64,000 nucleotides of DNA. Origin: Cardiobacteriaceae bacterium TAE3-ERU3 (GTDB taxonomy: Bacteria; Pseudomonadota; Gammaproteobacteria; Cardiobacteriales; Cardiobacteriaceae). The stretch is from contig JAHUUI010000005.1 in assembly GCA_019218315.1 (NCBI GenBank), positions 1 through 64,000 on the forward strand, written 5' to 3'. Below are positions 1 to 7,467 of this stretch, piece by piece. Every line of letters begins with the position of its first letter. The first letter of the stretch is position 1. A program made the position numbers and the translations under genes. The notes beneath the pieces are model-generated. The model was not told where the DNA came from. It was given only the letters and a program-made list of their open reading frames with translations, and made no database searches.

Positions 1-59
1 TTTGTGTGTTTTTCATGAATTCTTCCTGAGTATAAAAGCAGCTCCAACAATACTACATG

Positions 60-80
60 ATATGTTGATATACAACATAT
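60..80. promoter_or_regulatory. Palindromic operator candidate upstream of HTH regulator
   Basis: A perfect inverted repeat, ATATGTTG-N5-CAACATAT, lies about 60 bases before the start of the HTH regulator at 143. Phage-repressor-like XRE proteins commonly bind such dyads in their own promoters, so autoregulation is the simplest reading. Binding is inferred only. Confidence 0.45.
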
Positions 81-142
81 TGAGGTGTTCATTTAAAAAG
101 TTCAATAAGCGACTCTACATGTTTTACTGAGAGAGTCTTTCA

Positions 143-499
143 ATGAGTGCCAATGATCTGAACCAGAGGATTGGACAGCGCATAGCCGTGCAGCGTTTAA
201 AAGTAGGTATGACGCAAGAGGACGTTAGCAAAGCTCTAGGGATGAATAATGAATCTATCTCACGCTTAGAGCGAGGTGCGGTTGCAGCATCAGTTCCGCG
301 CCTGATGGAATTGGCCGAATTGTTTGGTTGTAAAACCGGGGATTTTTTCCTGGACCAAAGTACGCTTCTGCAAGATCAGGCGGCAGAGATTCAAGAGCTA
401 TTAAATCGTGTTAGCCCCAATGCAAGACGGCATCTCGTTGAACAGTTGCGGCACTCAGTTGAATGGATCGAAAAGTATGAGTCACAACTACGTAAGTAG
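143..499 (+). CDS. XRE-family HTH transcriptional regulator
   Basis: A 118-residue protein with a Cro/CI-type helix-turn-helix in its first 70 residues (RIGQRIAVQRLKVGMTQEDV, then a recognition helix around NESISRLERG). A charged C-terminal tail of about 45 residues follows and could mediate dimerisation. It is a probable DNA-binding repressor in the cytoplasm. An AGAGAG-like ribosome site precedes the ATG. A palindrome at 60-80 is a plausible operator. It sits in the accessory island, rightward, next to a second small HTH gene. The regulated target is unknown. Confidence 0.85.
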   Translation: MSANDLNQRIGQRIAVQRLKVGMTQEDVSKALGMNNESISRLERGAVAASVPRLMELAELFGCKTGDFFLDQSTLLQDQAAEIQELLNRVSPNARRHLVEQLRHSVEWIEKYESQLRK

Positions 500-617
500 A
501 TCGAGAGAAACAATGACTACAAGATTCGAAGTCTATAATCTCATACATTGAATCGATAGCTCCATGGATAGCTAATATAATACTTACTCCTCTTGCCGAC
601 TGTAGAGGAGCTCGTAG

Positions 618-884
618 ATGAAAATGCAAAGTTTTGATTCCGTTTTTGATGCTATAAGTAATACACCAGATGAAGCAGCCGATCTAAAAAAACGAGCAGA
701 GCTTATGCTGGATATTAAAACTATTATCAACCAATATCACTGGACACAAGCACAAGCTGCTAGACATGGTAGTACCACGCAATCACAGATACGCGACCTC
801 CTTCATGGAAAAATCTATCTGTTCTCGTTGGAAACATTGAATAATATCCATAAACGATTTATCTACTATATCGACAAATCCTAA
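618..884 (+). CDS. Small HTH protein, antitoxin-like XRE family
   Basis: An 88-residue protein. The stretch from about residue 20 to 80 (KKRAELMLDIKTII, then WTQAQAARHG and QIRDLLHGK) matches the HTH fold of short XRE proteins that act as antitoxins of RelE/HigB-type toxins. A good ribosome site (GAGGAG) precedes the ATG. No toxin-sized open frame is adjacent: the 118 bases before it are non-coding and the next gene is a recombinase remnant on the other strand. It is therefore either an orphan antitoxin or a small regulator. The family call is moderate and the partner is unknown. Confidence 0.7.
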   Translation: MKMQSFDSVFDAISNTPDEAADLKKRAELMLDIKTIINQYHWTQAQAARHGSTTQSQIRDLLHGKIYLFSLETLNNIHKRFIYYIDKS

Positions 885-901
885 TCTGTTCAGGTTTAGA
901 C

Positions 902-1540
902 TTAATCTTCCATATATGAATTAAGCAGCTCCTCCAGTGCACTACCATCAACCCTTATCAAATTAGGCACGTAATTGCTGTATACCGTAAACAGCATTTT
1001 TGTGGATACATGCCCCATCTGCTTGGCAATCCACTCCGGGTTTTCCCCGGAAGCCAGCCATAGTGTTGCGGCAGTATGGCGTGTTTGATAGGCACGACGG
1101 CGTTCCAAGCCGGCTCTTTCAAGCAATGGATACCACACATTTCTATTGACGTTGTGATACTTCAGCGGGTTACCATGAGTATTGCAGAATACGAAGTCAG
1201 AACGGTTTTTGGTCACTTCCAATTGTCTTTTCATCGCATCATAAACAAAGCTGGACATCGTAATACTTCGATAAGATTGGTCATTTTTGGGCGGCGCCAT
1301 TTCGCCTTTGACGATGGTTTCACGAATATGAATCAGCCCATTATCAAGATCGACATATTTCCGCTTCAAGCCATCAATCTCGGCTGTACGCATGCCGGTA
1401 AAAATCCGTACGATATAGTAGTCACGATAATATTCCGGTGCTGCATCCAGCAACAAAGCTATTTCATCGAGTGAAAAAGGATGAATATCTGAATTTTGCT
1501 GCTTTAGCCGCTTGATCTTTCTATATTGGAATGATGTGAA
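902..1540 (-). pseudogene. Tyrosine recombinase, C-terminal catalytic fragment
   Basis: The leftward frame encodes only the catalytic half of a phage-type tyrosine recombinase and closely parallels residues of the full enzyme at 2810-4039. The GMRTAEIDGLKRKY block with Arg I, the YQTRHTAATLW block with Arg II, MGHVS and the nucleophile Tyr in LFTVYSNYV are all present. Without requiring an ATG, similarity extends to about 1540 (DIHPFSLDE upstream of the first ATG at 1456). The arm-binding and core-binding N-terminal domains are missing. It is best read as a truncated duplicate. A short expressed protein from 1456 cannot be excluded. Confidence 0.75.
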
Positions 1541-1602
1541 AATTCGGAGGAAATAGCCCCCGCCAAATAGACGGAGGCTGTTGTATTGGTTAAATTGAAA
1601 GG

Positions 1603-2175
1603 TTATCTGACGGTTAGTTCAGGGATCATCATCCAGAGTTCGGTGGTTAATTCCTCTATAACCACTTCGATACGATCCCAAGGCTTGTCCTTCAGTTTGT
1701 TGTGTATCCAGATCAGCAAGGCATCATTGTTCGTGTAATGATATGCAACCTTGAGATAGCTATTGAACCGTACCCAATGAGGGTATTCGATATTGTTCAG
1801 AATATTATTGCAAATACAGACCTCGGCGGTGGTATAGCCAAATAGTGGAGGTTCAAGATAATCCACTTCCTTCATGTTATGTCGTACCAGTCGTTGACGA
1901 AGTTCTTTTCTGTTTAACCATTCCTCCGGCAACATCCACATAAATGTCTTGCGCAGGTGCTCAGGGGTTAGTTGACGGTTTACCAGTTGATGGTCAGCCC
2001 AGATCATCAATGCTCTATGGTCATCGTAGTAAGAATCCACATCGAGATATGAGTGCAGTGTATGCAATGGTTCAATTTCGAATTCACGGATAATGTCATG
2101 GGCCATATCGATTGCTTGTTGAGACAAAATCAAAGGAACTTTGAGATTGTTTGATTGTGGGTTGGCGTAAATCAT
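1603..2175 (-). CDS. Unknown protein with internal duplication, in recombinase operon
   Basis: A 190-residue protein that I do not recognise. It contains two related units: about residues 42-90 (HSYLDVDSYYDDHRALMIW ... MLPEEW) and about 140-187 (NSYLKVAYHYTNNDALLIW ... MIPEL). Shared features are a Tyr-rich start, an ALxIW core and a closing (L/I)PE motif, so the gene arose by tandem duplication. No membrane segment or signal peptide is visible. Its ATG overlaps the stop of the preceding recombinase-like gene by ATGA, so the two are probably translationally coupled. Operon context suggests an accessory role in recombination or island maintenance, which is inference. Confidence 0.75.
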   Translation of the reverse strand: MIYANPQSNNLKVPLILSQQAIDMAHDIIREFEIEPLHTLHSYLDVDSYYDDHRALMIWADHQLVNRQLTPEHLRKTFMWMLPEEWLNRKELRQRLVRHNMKEVDYLEPPLFGYTTAEVCICNNILNNIEYPHWVRFNSYLKVAYHYTNNDALLIWIHNKLKDKPWDRIEVVIEELTTELWMMIPELTVR

Positions 2176-2813
2176 TTGTTCTCTCCAGAGAGTAATTCGG
2201 TTAAGTTGTCAGCAAGTAGTTGTTCAAAAGTGGTTGTTGCCGGTAAGACGTGTTTCATTTCGATGCCGGAGGGTTCAAGACCTAATTGCGCCTGAATCCA
2301 TTTGCGATCTTTCCCCTCACTTTCCCATAACGCTACGGCTGTGCGGCGGGACTGGTAGCATTTGCAATGTGGCATACCTACAGACTCTAGTAGGGGTAAC
2401 CAGATGTGCCGATAAACATAGATATGATTAAGAGGACGACCTTGGCTACTACAAAATACAAACTCGGATTTGTCCTTGGTCATATCTATTTGCCGCAGGA
2501 ATGCCCCACGTGTTACTTGAGACATCACTATGTTCCGTTTACAAAAGCTGTCAGCTGGAACTGACTTGCCATTGGTATAAAGTTCACGAACCCTGATGAT
2601 GTTCCGATCAAGGTCAATGTGCTCATGTTTCAGCCCATGAATTTCTGATGAGCGCATGCCAGTCATGAAGCGCACAACGTAGTAATCGCGAAAGTCCGGT
2701 CGTACTGCATTAATCAATTTGAGTACATCATTTGCTGAGAGTGGCTGTTCAACACTTTGGGTTTTTGCCGATGATCTACGCTGCTTGCGCTGTTGATTGC
2801 TGTAATTTTTCAT
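2172..2813 (-). CDS. Catalytically degenerate tyrosine recombinase homologue
   Basis: A 213-residue homologue of the catalytic domain of the neighbouring integrase. Arg I survives in GMRSSEIHGLKHEH and Arg II in YQSRRTAVALW. The MGH block is replaced by LGLEPSG, and the region that should carry the Tyr nucleophile reads EMKHVLPATTT. It therefore cannot perform the standard reaction. A lysine/arginine-rich N-terminus of about 20 residues replaces the arm and core-binding domains. Its start overlaps the stop of the full integrase (ATGA) and its stop overlaps the next start, so it is retained in a coupled operon. It may be a regulator or architectural partner, or a decaying copy. Confidence 0.8.
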   Translation of the reverse strand: MKNYSNQQRKQRRSSAKTQSVEQPLSANDVLKLINAVRPDFRDYYVVRFMTGMRSSEIHGLKHEHIDLDRNIIRVRELYTNGKSVPADSFCKRNIVMSQVTRGAFLRQIDMTKDKSEFVFCSSQGRPLNHIYVYRHIWLPLLESVGMPHCKCYQSRRTAVALWESEGKDRKWIQAQLGLEPSGIEMKHVLPATTTFEQLLADNLTELLSGENK

Positions 2814-4039
2814 ACAAATAACTCCTCTAATTCAGATTTTTCTACAGTACTGTCTTCATGCCATGTACTCGTGTTTTGGGTTAGGTTCTTGGTTATCAGC
2901 GCTTCAAGTGCGCTACCATCTTTTCTAACAAGGTTGGGGACAAATCGACTGTAAACCGTAAAGAGCATGACGGTCGTTGCATGCCCCATCTGTCTTGCGA
3001 TCCATTCAGGATTCTCCCCGGCTGCGAGCCATAAGGTAGCCGCTGTATGTCTCGTTTGATAAGGTCTGCGATAGTCCATTCTTAAAGATCGCAACAGTGG
3101 AGCCCAAACTCTCTTGTTCACATTGTGATAGTCAAGGGGAGAGCCATTTTCCGCACAAAAGACAAACTCCGACTTTCCTTCCGTTGCTTTCATCTGTCTA
3201 GTAAGAGCTGCATGGACCATATTCGACATGACAATGTCCCTTCGAGACCCTTTGGTTTTGGTTCGCCCCATCTTGCCACGAACTTTAGATTCACGAATCA
3301 TGATGAGACGTTTATCCAGATCAACGTACTTCCTTTTGAGACCGTCAATTTCACCCGTACGCATACCTGTAAAAAAACGTACGATGAAGTAGTCTCTGTA
3401 ATCCTTTCGAACGTTATTAATCAGCAGCATAACTTCGTCCAAAGAAAATGGATGAATGTCCTCAGGAACCACTTCGAGAGACTTTATCTCCTTGTAAGGG
3501 CATTCGAAGTGGTAGCGCTCTGCGGCCTCACGTAGTATCATCCCCAGTGAAGTCATAATCTGATTGATCCGTGACTTTGACAGTGACTTGTTGGTACTAC
3601 CGTAGCGAACTTTGGCGAGCGAGGTACGGAAGGCGAACAGGTCCTGTCTTTGTATTGTGCTAACATCTTGCGTCCCAAAAGCTGGTAGCAGATATTTATC
3701 GAGTATCTGAGTTATCTTTTCCTGATAACTAAATTTCCACTCAATCTCCATCTCAGAGAACCACAGGGAAGCAAATGCAGCGAATGTCGGTGTCTTGCTT
3801 GTTGCTGCTTCTTTCCTATTTCGGATCGTCTCAAATTCTTTGATTTTTTGGCTTTTGGGGAAGTAGCGCTCGTAATTAAACGTGCCCAGTAAAAGCTCCG
3901 CATCCATTTTTTCCAAAATAGCAGCCAGTTTTTTGCGATTTGCCGGAGTGTCTGCTAGATTTGTTGTCTCCCGGCACCGCTTGTTGAGATAGCGAAAATC
4001 CACTATCAGCTTTCCGTGTCTTTCTCTTATTCCAGACAT
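2810..4039 (-). CDS. Tyrosine site-specific recombinase (integrase), full length
   Basis: A 409-residue integrase. The N-terminus (MSGIRERHGKLIVDFRYLNK) matches the DUF3596-type arm-DNA-binding domain, followed by a SAM-like core-binding domain at about 85-190 and the catalytic domain. Arg227 lies in GMRTGEI, Arg II in YQTRHTAATLW (Tyr replaces the usual first His of HxxR), the His in MGHAT, and the nucleophile is Tyr363 in LFTVYSRFV. A strong AAGGAGG site precedes the ATG. It heads a leftward operon with a small HTH protein 17 bases upstream. It is the likely integrase of the island that ends near 9678. Confidence 0.92.
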   Translation of the reverse strand: MSGIRERHGKLIVDFRYLNKRCRETTNLADTPANRKKLAAILEKMDAELLLGTFNYERYFPKSQKIKEFETIRNRKEAATSKTPTFAAFASLWFSEMEIEWKFSYQEKITQILDKYLLPAFGTQDVSTIQRQDLFAFRTSLAKVRYGSTNKSLSKSRINQIMTSLGMILREAAERYHFECPYKEIKSLEVVPEDIHPFSLDEVMLLINNVRKDYRDYFIVRFFTGMRTGEIDGLKRKYVDLDKRLIMIRESKVRGKMGRTKTKGSRRDIVMSNMVHAALTRQMKATEGKSEFVFCAENGSPLDYHNVNKRVWAPLLRSLRMDYRRPYQTRHTAATLWLAAGENPEWIARQMGHATTVMLFTVYSRFVPNLVRKDGSALEALITKNLTQNTSTWHEDSTVEKSELEELFV

Positions 4040-4056
4040 AAATGACCTCCTTAGGT

Positions 4057-4269
4057 CTATTGAAGTGCAATGGCATTAATGCCACTTTCGTAAGAACGCA
4101 TGTCCTTCTCGATTTGTTCCCAAATGAAAAGAATTTTGCGTCCGCCAAAAGGTCGAACATAGTGAACCCCCTCGATTAATACGCTATCCTTTAATTGATT
4201 ACGGATTGTGCGTACATCGTATTTGATGCGTTGAGAGAGTTCTTGCGTTGTCAGGTAGGTAGCGTTCAT
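4057..4269 (-). CDS. Small HTH DNA-binding protein, excisionase/AlpA-like
   Basis: A 70-residue protein with a winged-helix-like start (YLTTQELSQRIKYDVRTIRN) followed by a basic, aromatic turn (VRPFGGRKILFIWEQIEKDM). Short proteins of this shape serve as excisionases (directionality factors) or AlpA-like activators beside tyrosine integrases. It lies 17 bases upstream of the integrase on the same strand, consistent with one transcript. The promoter region is shared with a divergent XRE regulator. The excisionase role is inferred from size and position. Confidence 0.75.
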   Translation of the reverse strand: MNATYLTTQELSQRIKYDVRTIRNQLKDSVLIEGVHYVRPFGGRKILFIWEQIEKDMRSYESGINAIALQ

Positions 4270-4303
4270 AATAAAATCCTCAATTAAATGTTACTCTGGG
4301 TAG

Positions 4304-4385
4304 CATTTGACTATCCAGTGAGTAAATTATGACCCATTTAGGGATTCTAAGCAACATTAAGCTATACAGAATAGCATTAAGTTAT
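4304..4385. promoter_or_regulatory. Repeated operator-like motif between divergent regulator and integrase operon
   Basis: Three related copies of an 11-base motif occur in the divergent intergenic region: CATTTGACTAT at 4304, CATTAAGCTAT at 4355 and CATTAAGTTAT at 4375. The last two are exactly 20 bases apart, about two helical turns. They lie just before the XRE gene start at 4395, suggesting binding by that regulator. Confidence 0.35.
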
Positions 4386-4394
4386 GGAGAGAAT

Positions 4395-4613
4395 ATGGTA
4401 AAGTGTAATCTTTACAGATACATGGGCGAAAATAGGCTTAAAATAATTGACGTCGCAGAAGCTACAGGGCTGAACAGAAGCACAATTGCACGCCTCTATA
4501 ATGATGAAGCAAAACGTTTTGAAGCTGAGGTATTGGAAAAACTATGCCAATATTTTGATATCTCAGTTGGTGATCTAATTGAATATGTTCCTGATGAACC
4601 CAATGTTAAGTAA
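4395..4613 (+). CDS. XRE-family HTH regulator
   Basis: The protein is 72 residues from the ATG at 4395, chosen because GGAGAG sits directly before it and homologues begin at MVKCNLYRYMGE. An upstream in-frame ATG at 4329 has no good ribosome site. The sequence DVAEATGLNRSTIARLYND is a Cro/CI-like helix-turn-helix and the C-terminus (YFDISVGDLIEYVPD) is typical of small YozG-type regulators. It is divergent from the excisionase-integrase operon and is the natural candidate for its repressor. Confidence 0.82.
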   Translation: MVKCNLYRYMGENRLKIIDVAEATGLNRSTIARLYNDEAKRFEAEVLEKLCQYFDISVGDLIEYVPDEPNVK

Positions 4614-4741
4614 ACTGAGCTAGACCTTATTTACTTGAACAACCAAATTTTTTATGTCCCTAGCGAATTTTTATGGCGCAACAGCAAACCATAATTAGAG
4701 ACACTTATATACAGATCCTGATTGGGCTTTAATGCACAAAA

Positions 4742-5014
4742 ATGAAAAAAATTAAGATACCAATTGTTATATTTAAAGATGACAATTGCATGAATTATGG
4801 TGTTGTTATCCCCGATGTACCAGGTGTGTTCCCAGTCGGAGATACGATCGAAGATGCTATTGAAGACAGCAAGAGTGCACTTACTGCGCATCTAGAATGT
4901 ATGAAGAATGAAAGAATTCCACTCGATCTAACAAAACTCAGGAGTATCGAAGACTTGACGGCAACTCCTGATTTCTCTGATGCCTTGTGCTGGACGATCA
5001 TTGAAATGGGATAA
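4742..5014 (+). CDS. hicB: HicB-family antitoxin-like protein, orphan
   Basis: A 90-residue protein whose first half (MKKIKIPIVIFKDDNCMNYG, then VVIPDVPGVFPVGDTIEDAI) matches the partial RNase-H-like fold of HicB antitoxins, with the expected helix SKSALTAHLECM after it. HicA mRNA-interferase toxins of about 60 residues normally sit immediately upstream. The 126 bases between the previous stop and this start hold no such frame. It is thus an orphan HicB-like gene. The C-terminus lacks an obvious DNA-binding domain. Confidence 0.72.
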   Translation: MKKIKIPIVIFKDDNCMNYGVVIPDVPGVFPVGDTIEDAIEDSKSALTAHLECMKNERIPLDLTKLRSIEDLTATPDFSDALCWTIIEMG

Positions 5015-5076
5015 ATTTATCTGAAGCCACCCGAAACCCTAAACCTACTTATTTTATCGTTCAAGGAGCTGTACTT

Positions 5077-5176
5077 ATGAGATGCCCAGTATACGGAATG
5101 GGAGAACTGCAGCCTGACACTATGGACGAAGAATAAACCCTACAAAGGTGAACTCCTTATTATCCCAAGTGTACTA
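5077..5176 (+). pseudogene. MqsA/YgiT-type antitoxin pseudogene, 5' part
   Basis: After AAGGAG the frame reads MRCPVYGMGELQPDTMDEE, which resembles the first zinc knuckle of YgiT/MqsA-type antitoxins (normally CPxCG), with the second Cys changed to Tyr. It then meets TAA. One extra C shifts the frame. Correcting it gives TYKGELLIIPSVL up to the element boundary at 5176. The remainder resumes at 7477. The gene was broken by the mobile unit at 5177-7474 and also carries point damage. Confidence 0.7.
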
Positions 5177-5383
5177 GGGTCTGTTGACAATTGATACACC
5201 ATAACAATCTGCATAGGTACGCAGTGAAAAGTATTTGCTTTTGTGCCAAAATGGGTTAAATCTCGTTTATGCTGCTTTGATGAACATAGCAGGATTTCTA
5301 ATGTTCTGGCACAGTTGTCTCTAATGCCTATCACCCCTAACTTGTTTTTCATGATGAGATTATTTTGGATATTTAGACAAACA

Positions 5384-6517
5384 TCATACTTGACCGTTTT
5401 TTACCAATTCTCCCCACTCCTTTTCACTCCTTACCAAAAAATCTGTATATTTTTCATCAAATACATTCATATTCCTATAAGATCCTTTGGTAAAAAATTG
5501 TTTAATATCCTGAGGTGTGATAGAAATAAGTTCTTGATCTATTTTAAATATTTCCTTTGCAAAATAGTATCTTGCTATATCATAGAGTAAAAATGTGATG
5601 CCTACGTTAATCTCCTCTTTATGCTCATCATCTAACTCTAATCCTCTAAAATCAGTATAAAGACTTCCATTGTGTACAACTTTGTTTCTCACAAGAGTGA
5701 CCCAACGAAGCTTTTTATAGGAATCTTCATCATCATCTTCGGGATATAGATCATGTGCAATAAGAAAGCTTTTAAGTTTTTCTATTGCTGGCAACGAGTC
5801 ATCTATTCTTACTCTTTTTTGGATAAACTCTGAAATGAAGTCATACTCAGCACCTAACTTACTGAGTATGTCTTTTGTGCTATCCTTTATTTGTTCCTTT
5901 ACTTCATTCATATCAATCATTCTATTATCATAAACACTCTTCTTATTTTTTCTACACCATTTATCATAAATAGAATTAATAATGCTATTTACGTAAAAAG
6001 AAAGAGCAAGGAGATCGTTGGTACGGCCTGCTGTCACAATGTTATAGAATTGATTAGTTAAGCTAGAATCTTTTAGTTTTTGAAATGCAATATCTAAGTC
6101 TATTGAATTAAAAAAAAAGAAATCTCTTTTTATTATCCGGGTGAAATAGCAAAGAGAATTTTCTCCATCAAGATCACCCTCAAGGAAAACATTTCTCCCT
6201 GTAGCAAAAGATAGAAATAATATGAAATCATCAATAGATGTTCTTTCCAATCCTTTCCTATATATTGTAGAGGATTTAATATCCTCCTTTGGTACATGGA
6301 GTGTTGCAGTTTCAACGACCTCACCTGGTTTCGTATCTATCTTTCTCGTATAAGCTTCACCATCAATATTAATGCTGTGCTTCCGCCCACCATTGTTTTT
6401 TAATTTTTCGATATTTTTAGATTGTTTATCATTGACAGAGATACGATACTTTCCAATTGTAAACTCTTGTTTACCTGGGAAACCAGATTCAAAATTATAC
6501 AAGGCAAATTCTTCCAT
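5384..6517 (-). CDS. HEPN-domain protein, possible RNase or defence effector
   Basis: A 377-residue, AT-rich gene. The C-terminal helical region contains RNKVVHNG, the R-x4-H motif (Arg277, His282) that marks the HEPN superfamily. Many of these are metal-independent RNases in toxin-antitoxin and anti-phage systems, while Apea-type members are less well characterised. The N-terminal 130 residues are beta-rich and unassigned. No membrane segment is seen. GAAGAGAG precedes the ATG. It is the only passenger gene of the mobile unit at 5177-7474 and has a repeat array in its promoter. Its own antitoxin, if any, is not visible. Confidence 0.7.
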   Translation of the reverse strand: MEEFALYNFESGFPGKQEFTIGKYRISVNDKQSKNIEKLKNNGGRKHSINIDGEAYTRKIDTKPGEVVETATLHVPKEDIKSSTIYRKGLERTSIDDFILFLSFATGRNVFLEGDLDGENSLCYFTRIIKRDFFFFNSIDLDIAFQKLKDSSLTNQFYNIVTAGRTNDLLALSFYVNSIINSIYDKWCRKNKKSVYDNRMIDMNEVKEQIKDSTKDILSKLGAEYDFISEFIQKRVRIDDSLPAIEKLKSFLIAHDLYPEDDDEDSYKKLRWVTLVRNKVVHNGSLYTDFRGLELDDEHKEEINVGITFLLYDIARYYFAKEIFKIDQELISITPQDIKQFFTKGSYRNMNVFDEKYTDFLVRSEKEWGELVKNGQV

Positions 6518-6579
6518 AAATCTCTCTTCATTTTTGACACTTGATTACTCGCTAACAGTCCCAAGCTTGACTTAACTAT

Positions 6580-6648
6580 AAACCACATAAACCACTTACA
6601 AACCACATTAACTTAGTTTATATTTCAAAGTTAAATAATAAACCACAT
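6580..6648. repeat. Four AAACCACAT-type direct repeats upstream of the HEPN gene
   Basis: Copies of AAACCACAT (one ending TT) start at 6580, 6589, 6600 and 6640, all in the same orientation, between the HEPN start at 6517 and the IS left end at 6666. The first three are spaced 9 and 11 bases. This looks like a multi-site operator or iteron-like array controlling the leftward HEPN gene. Confidence 0.5.
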
Positions 6649-6679
6649 AATATAATGAATTTAGAGGGTCTGTTGACAA

Positions 6680-7066
6680 TTATCGGAGTGCCATAATTGT
6701 CGCTGCCAAATAGATATTTGCCGCAAAAGATGCATCTGTCTTTTCTGTACGCATCGCTATCTTGCGGTACTCTTTCAGGTTACAGAAAAAGTTTTCGACC
6801 AGGTGACGCCACTTGTACATATGCCGATCATAGATTCGTTGTATTTTCCTGCTACTTCTTGATGGTATAACTGCCTGAGCACCTCTTTCATCAAGTTCTT
6901 TCAACAGCCAGTTTGCATCAAATGCTTTGTCCGCAAGTAAACTGCCAAATTCTCTATCTTTGATTAATGGCTCAACGCCCAAAATGTCATGACGCTGCCC
7001 TGGCAGTAATGTGAAAGAAACCAAATTGCCCAACCCATCAACTAACACCATGATTTTTGTCGTCAT
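6680..7066 (-). CDS. IS5-family transposase, C-terminal frame (orfB)
   Basis: A 128-residue frame with the second half of a DDE transposase: MTTKIMVLVDGLGN, the second Asp in ADKAFDAN, and the region with the catalytic Glu near VENFFCNLKEYRKIAMR. It overlaps the upstream frame by 4 bases (ATGA). Full transposase needs a -1 shift at the AAAA-G9 run (7102-7114). Reading on in this frame from the run gives ASSQAIGKSKEGMTTKI, the sequence expected for intact IS427-group transposases. Confidence 0.85.
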   Translation of the reverse strand: MTTKIMVLVDGLGNLVSFTLLPGQRHDILGVEPLIKDREFGSLLADKAFDANWLLKELDERGAQAVIPSRSSRKIQRIYDRHMYKWRHLVENFFCNLKEYRKIAMRTEKTDASFAANIYLAATIMALR

Positions 7067-7467
7067 GCCTTCTTTTGACTTGCCAATGGCCTGACTTGAA
7101 GCCCCCCCCCTTTTGCGCCTTGTCCCAGCCGGTGGACTTTAACGATGGTTCCGTCAATCATTGCATATTCCATACCGGGCTCACCGCATAATGCTTCAAA
7201 AATACAGGCAAAACGGTCGGCTTCAACCCATCTGCGATAGCGCTTGAACACACTATTCCATTTACCAAATTCTTTGGGCAAGTCTCGCCACGGGCTGCCT
7301 GTACGGATAACCCACAGTACTGCTTCGATAAATAGTCTGTTATCTTTCGCACTCCTGCCTACATCCGAGACCTTGCCTGCGCATAGTGGCTCTATCTTTG
7401 CCCATTGGGCATCACTCAATATCAATCTACTCATGCGAACTATTATCCATGAACAGACATATGTCAA
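7063..7467 (-). CDS. IS5-family transposase, N-terminal frame (orfA)
   Basis: The frame encodes the N-terminal helical domain (LSDAQWAKIEPLC) and the first catalytic Asp in YAMIDGTIVKVHR, then GQGAKGGG, after which it leaves the conserved frame and ends in LQVRPLASQKKA. The true start is probably the ATG of MSRLILSDAQW at 7434. The switch point is a homopolymer of nine G preceded by AAAA on the coding strand, a slippery site suited to programmed -1 frameshifting or transcriptional slippage. Confidence 0.85.
   Translation of the reverse strand: MTYVCSWIIVRMSRLILSDAQWAKIEPLCAGKVSDVGRSAKDNRLFIEAVLWVIRTGSPWRDLPKEFGKWNSVFKRYRRWVEADRFACIFEALCGEPGMEYAMIDGTIVKVHRLGQGAKGGGLQVRPLASQKKA

Noticed and set aside
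4616-4741. Possible hicA remnant before hicB
   Set aside because: Short peptides can be read (for example ending ILIGL) but none aligns convincingly with HicA.
6580-6648. CRISPR-like array
   Set aside because: The repeats are only 9 bases with irregular short spacing and no cas genes; they fit an operator better.
6666-7066. Transposase interpreted as simply dead by frameshift
   Set aside because: The break falls exactly at an AAAA-G9 slippery run and both frames are otherwise intact, so programmed slippage is at least as likely.
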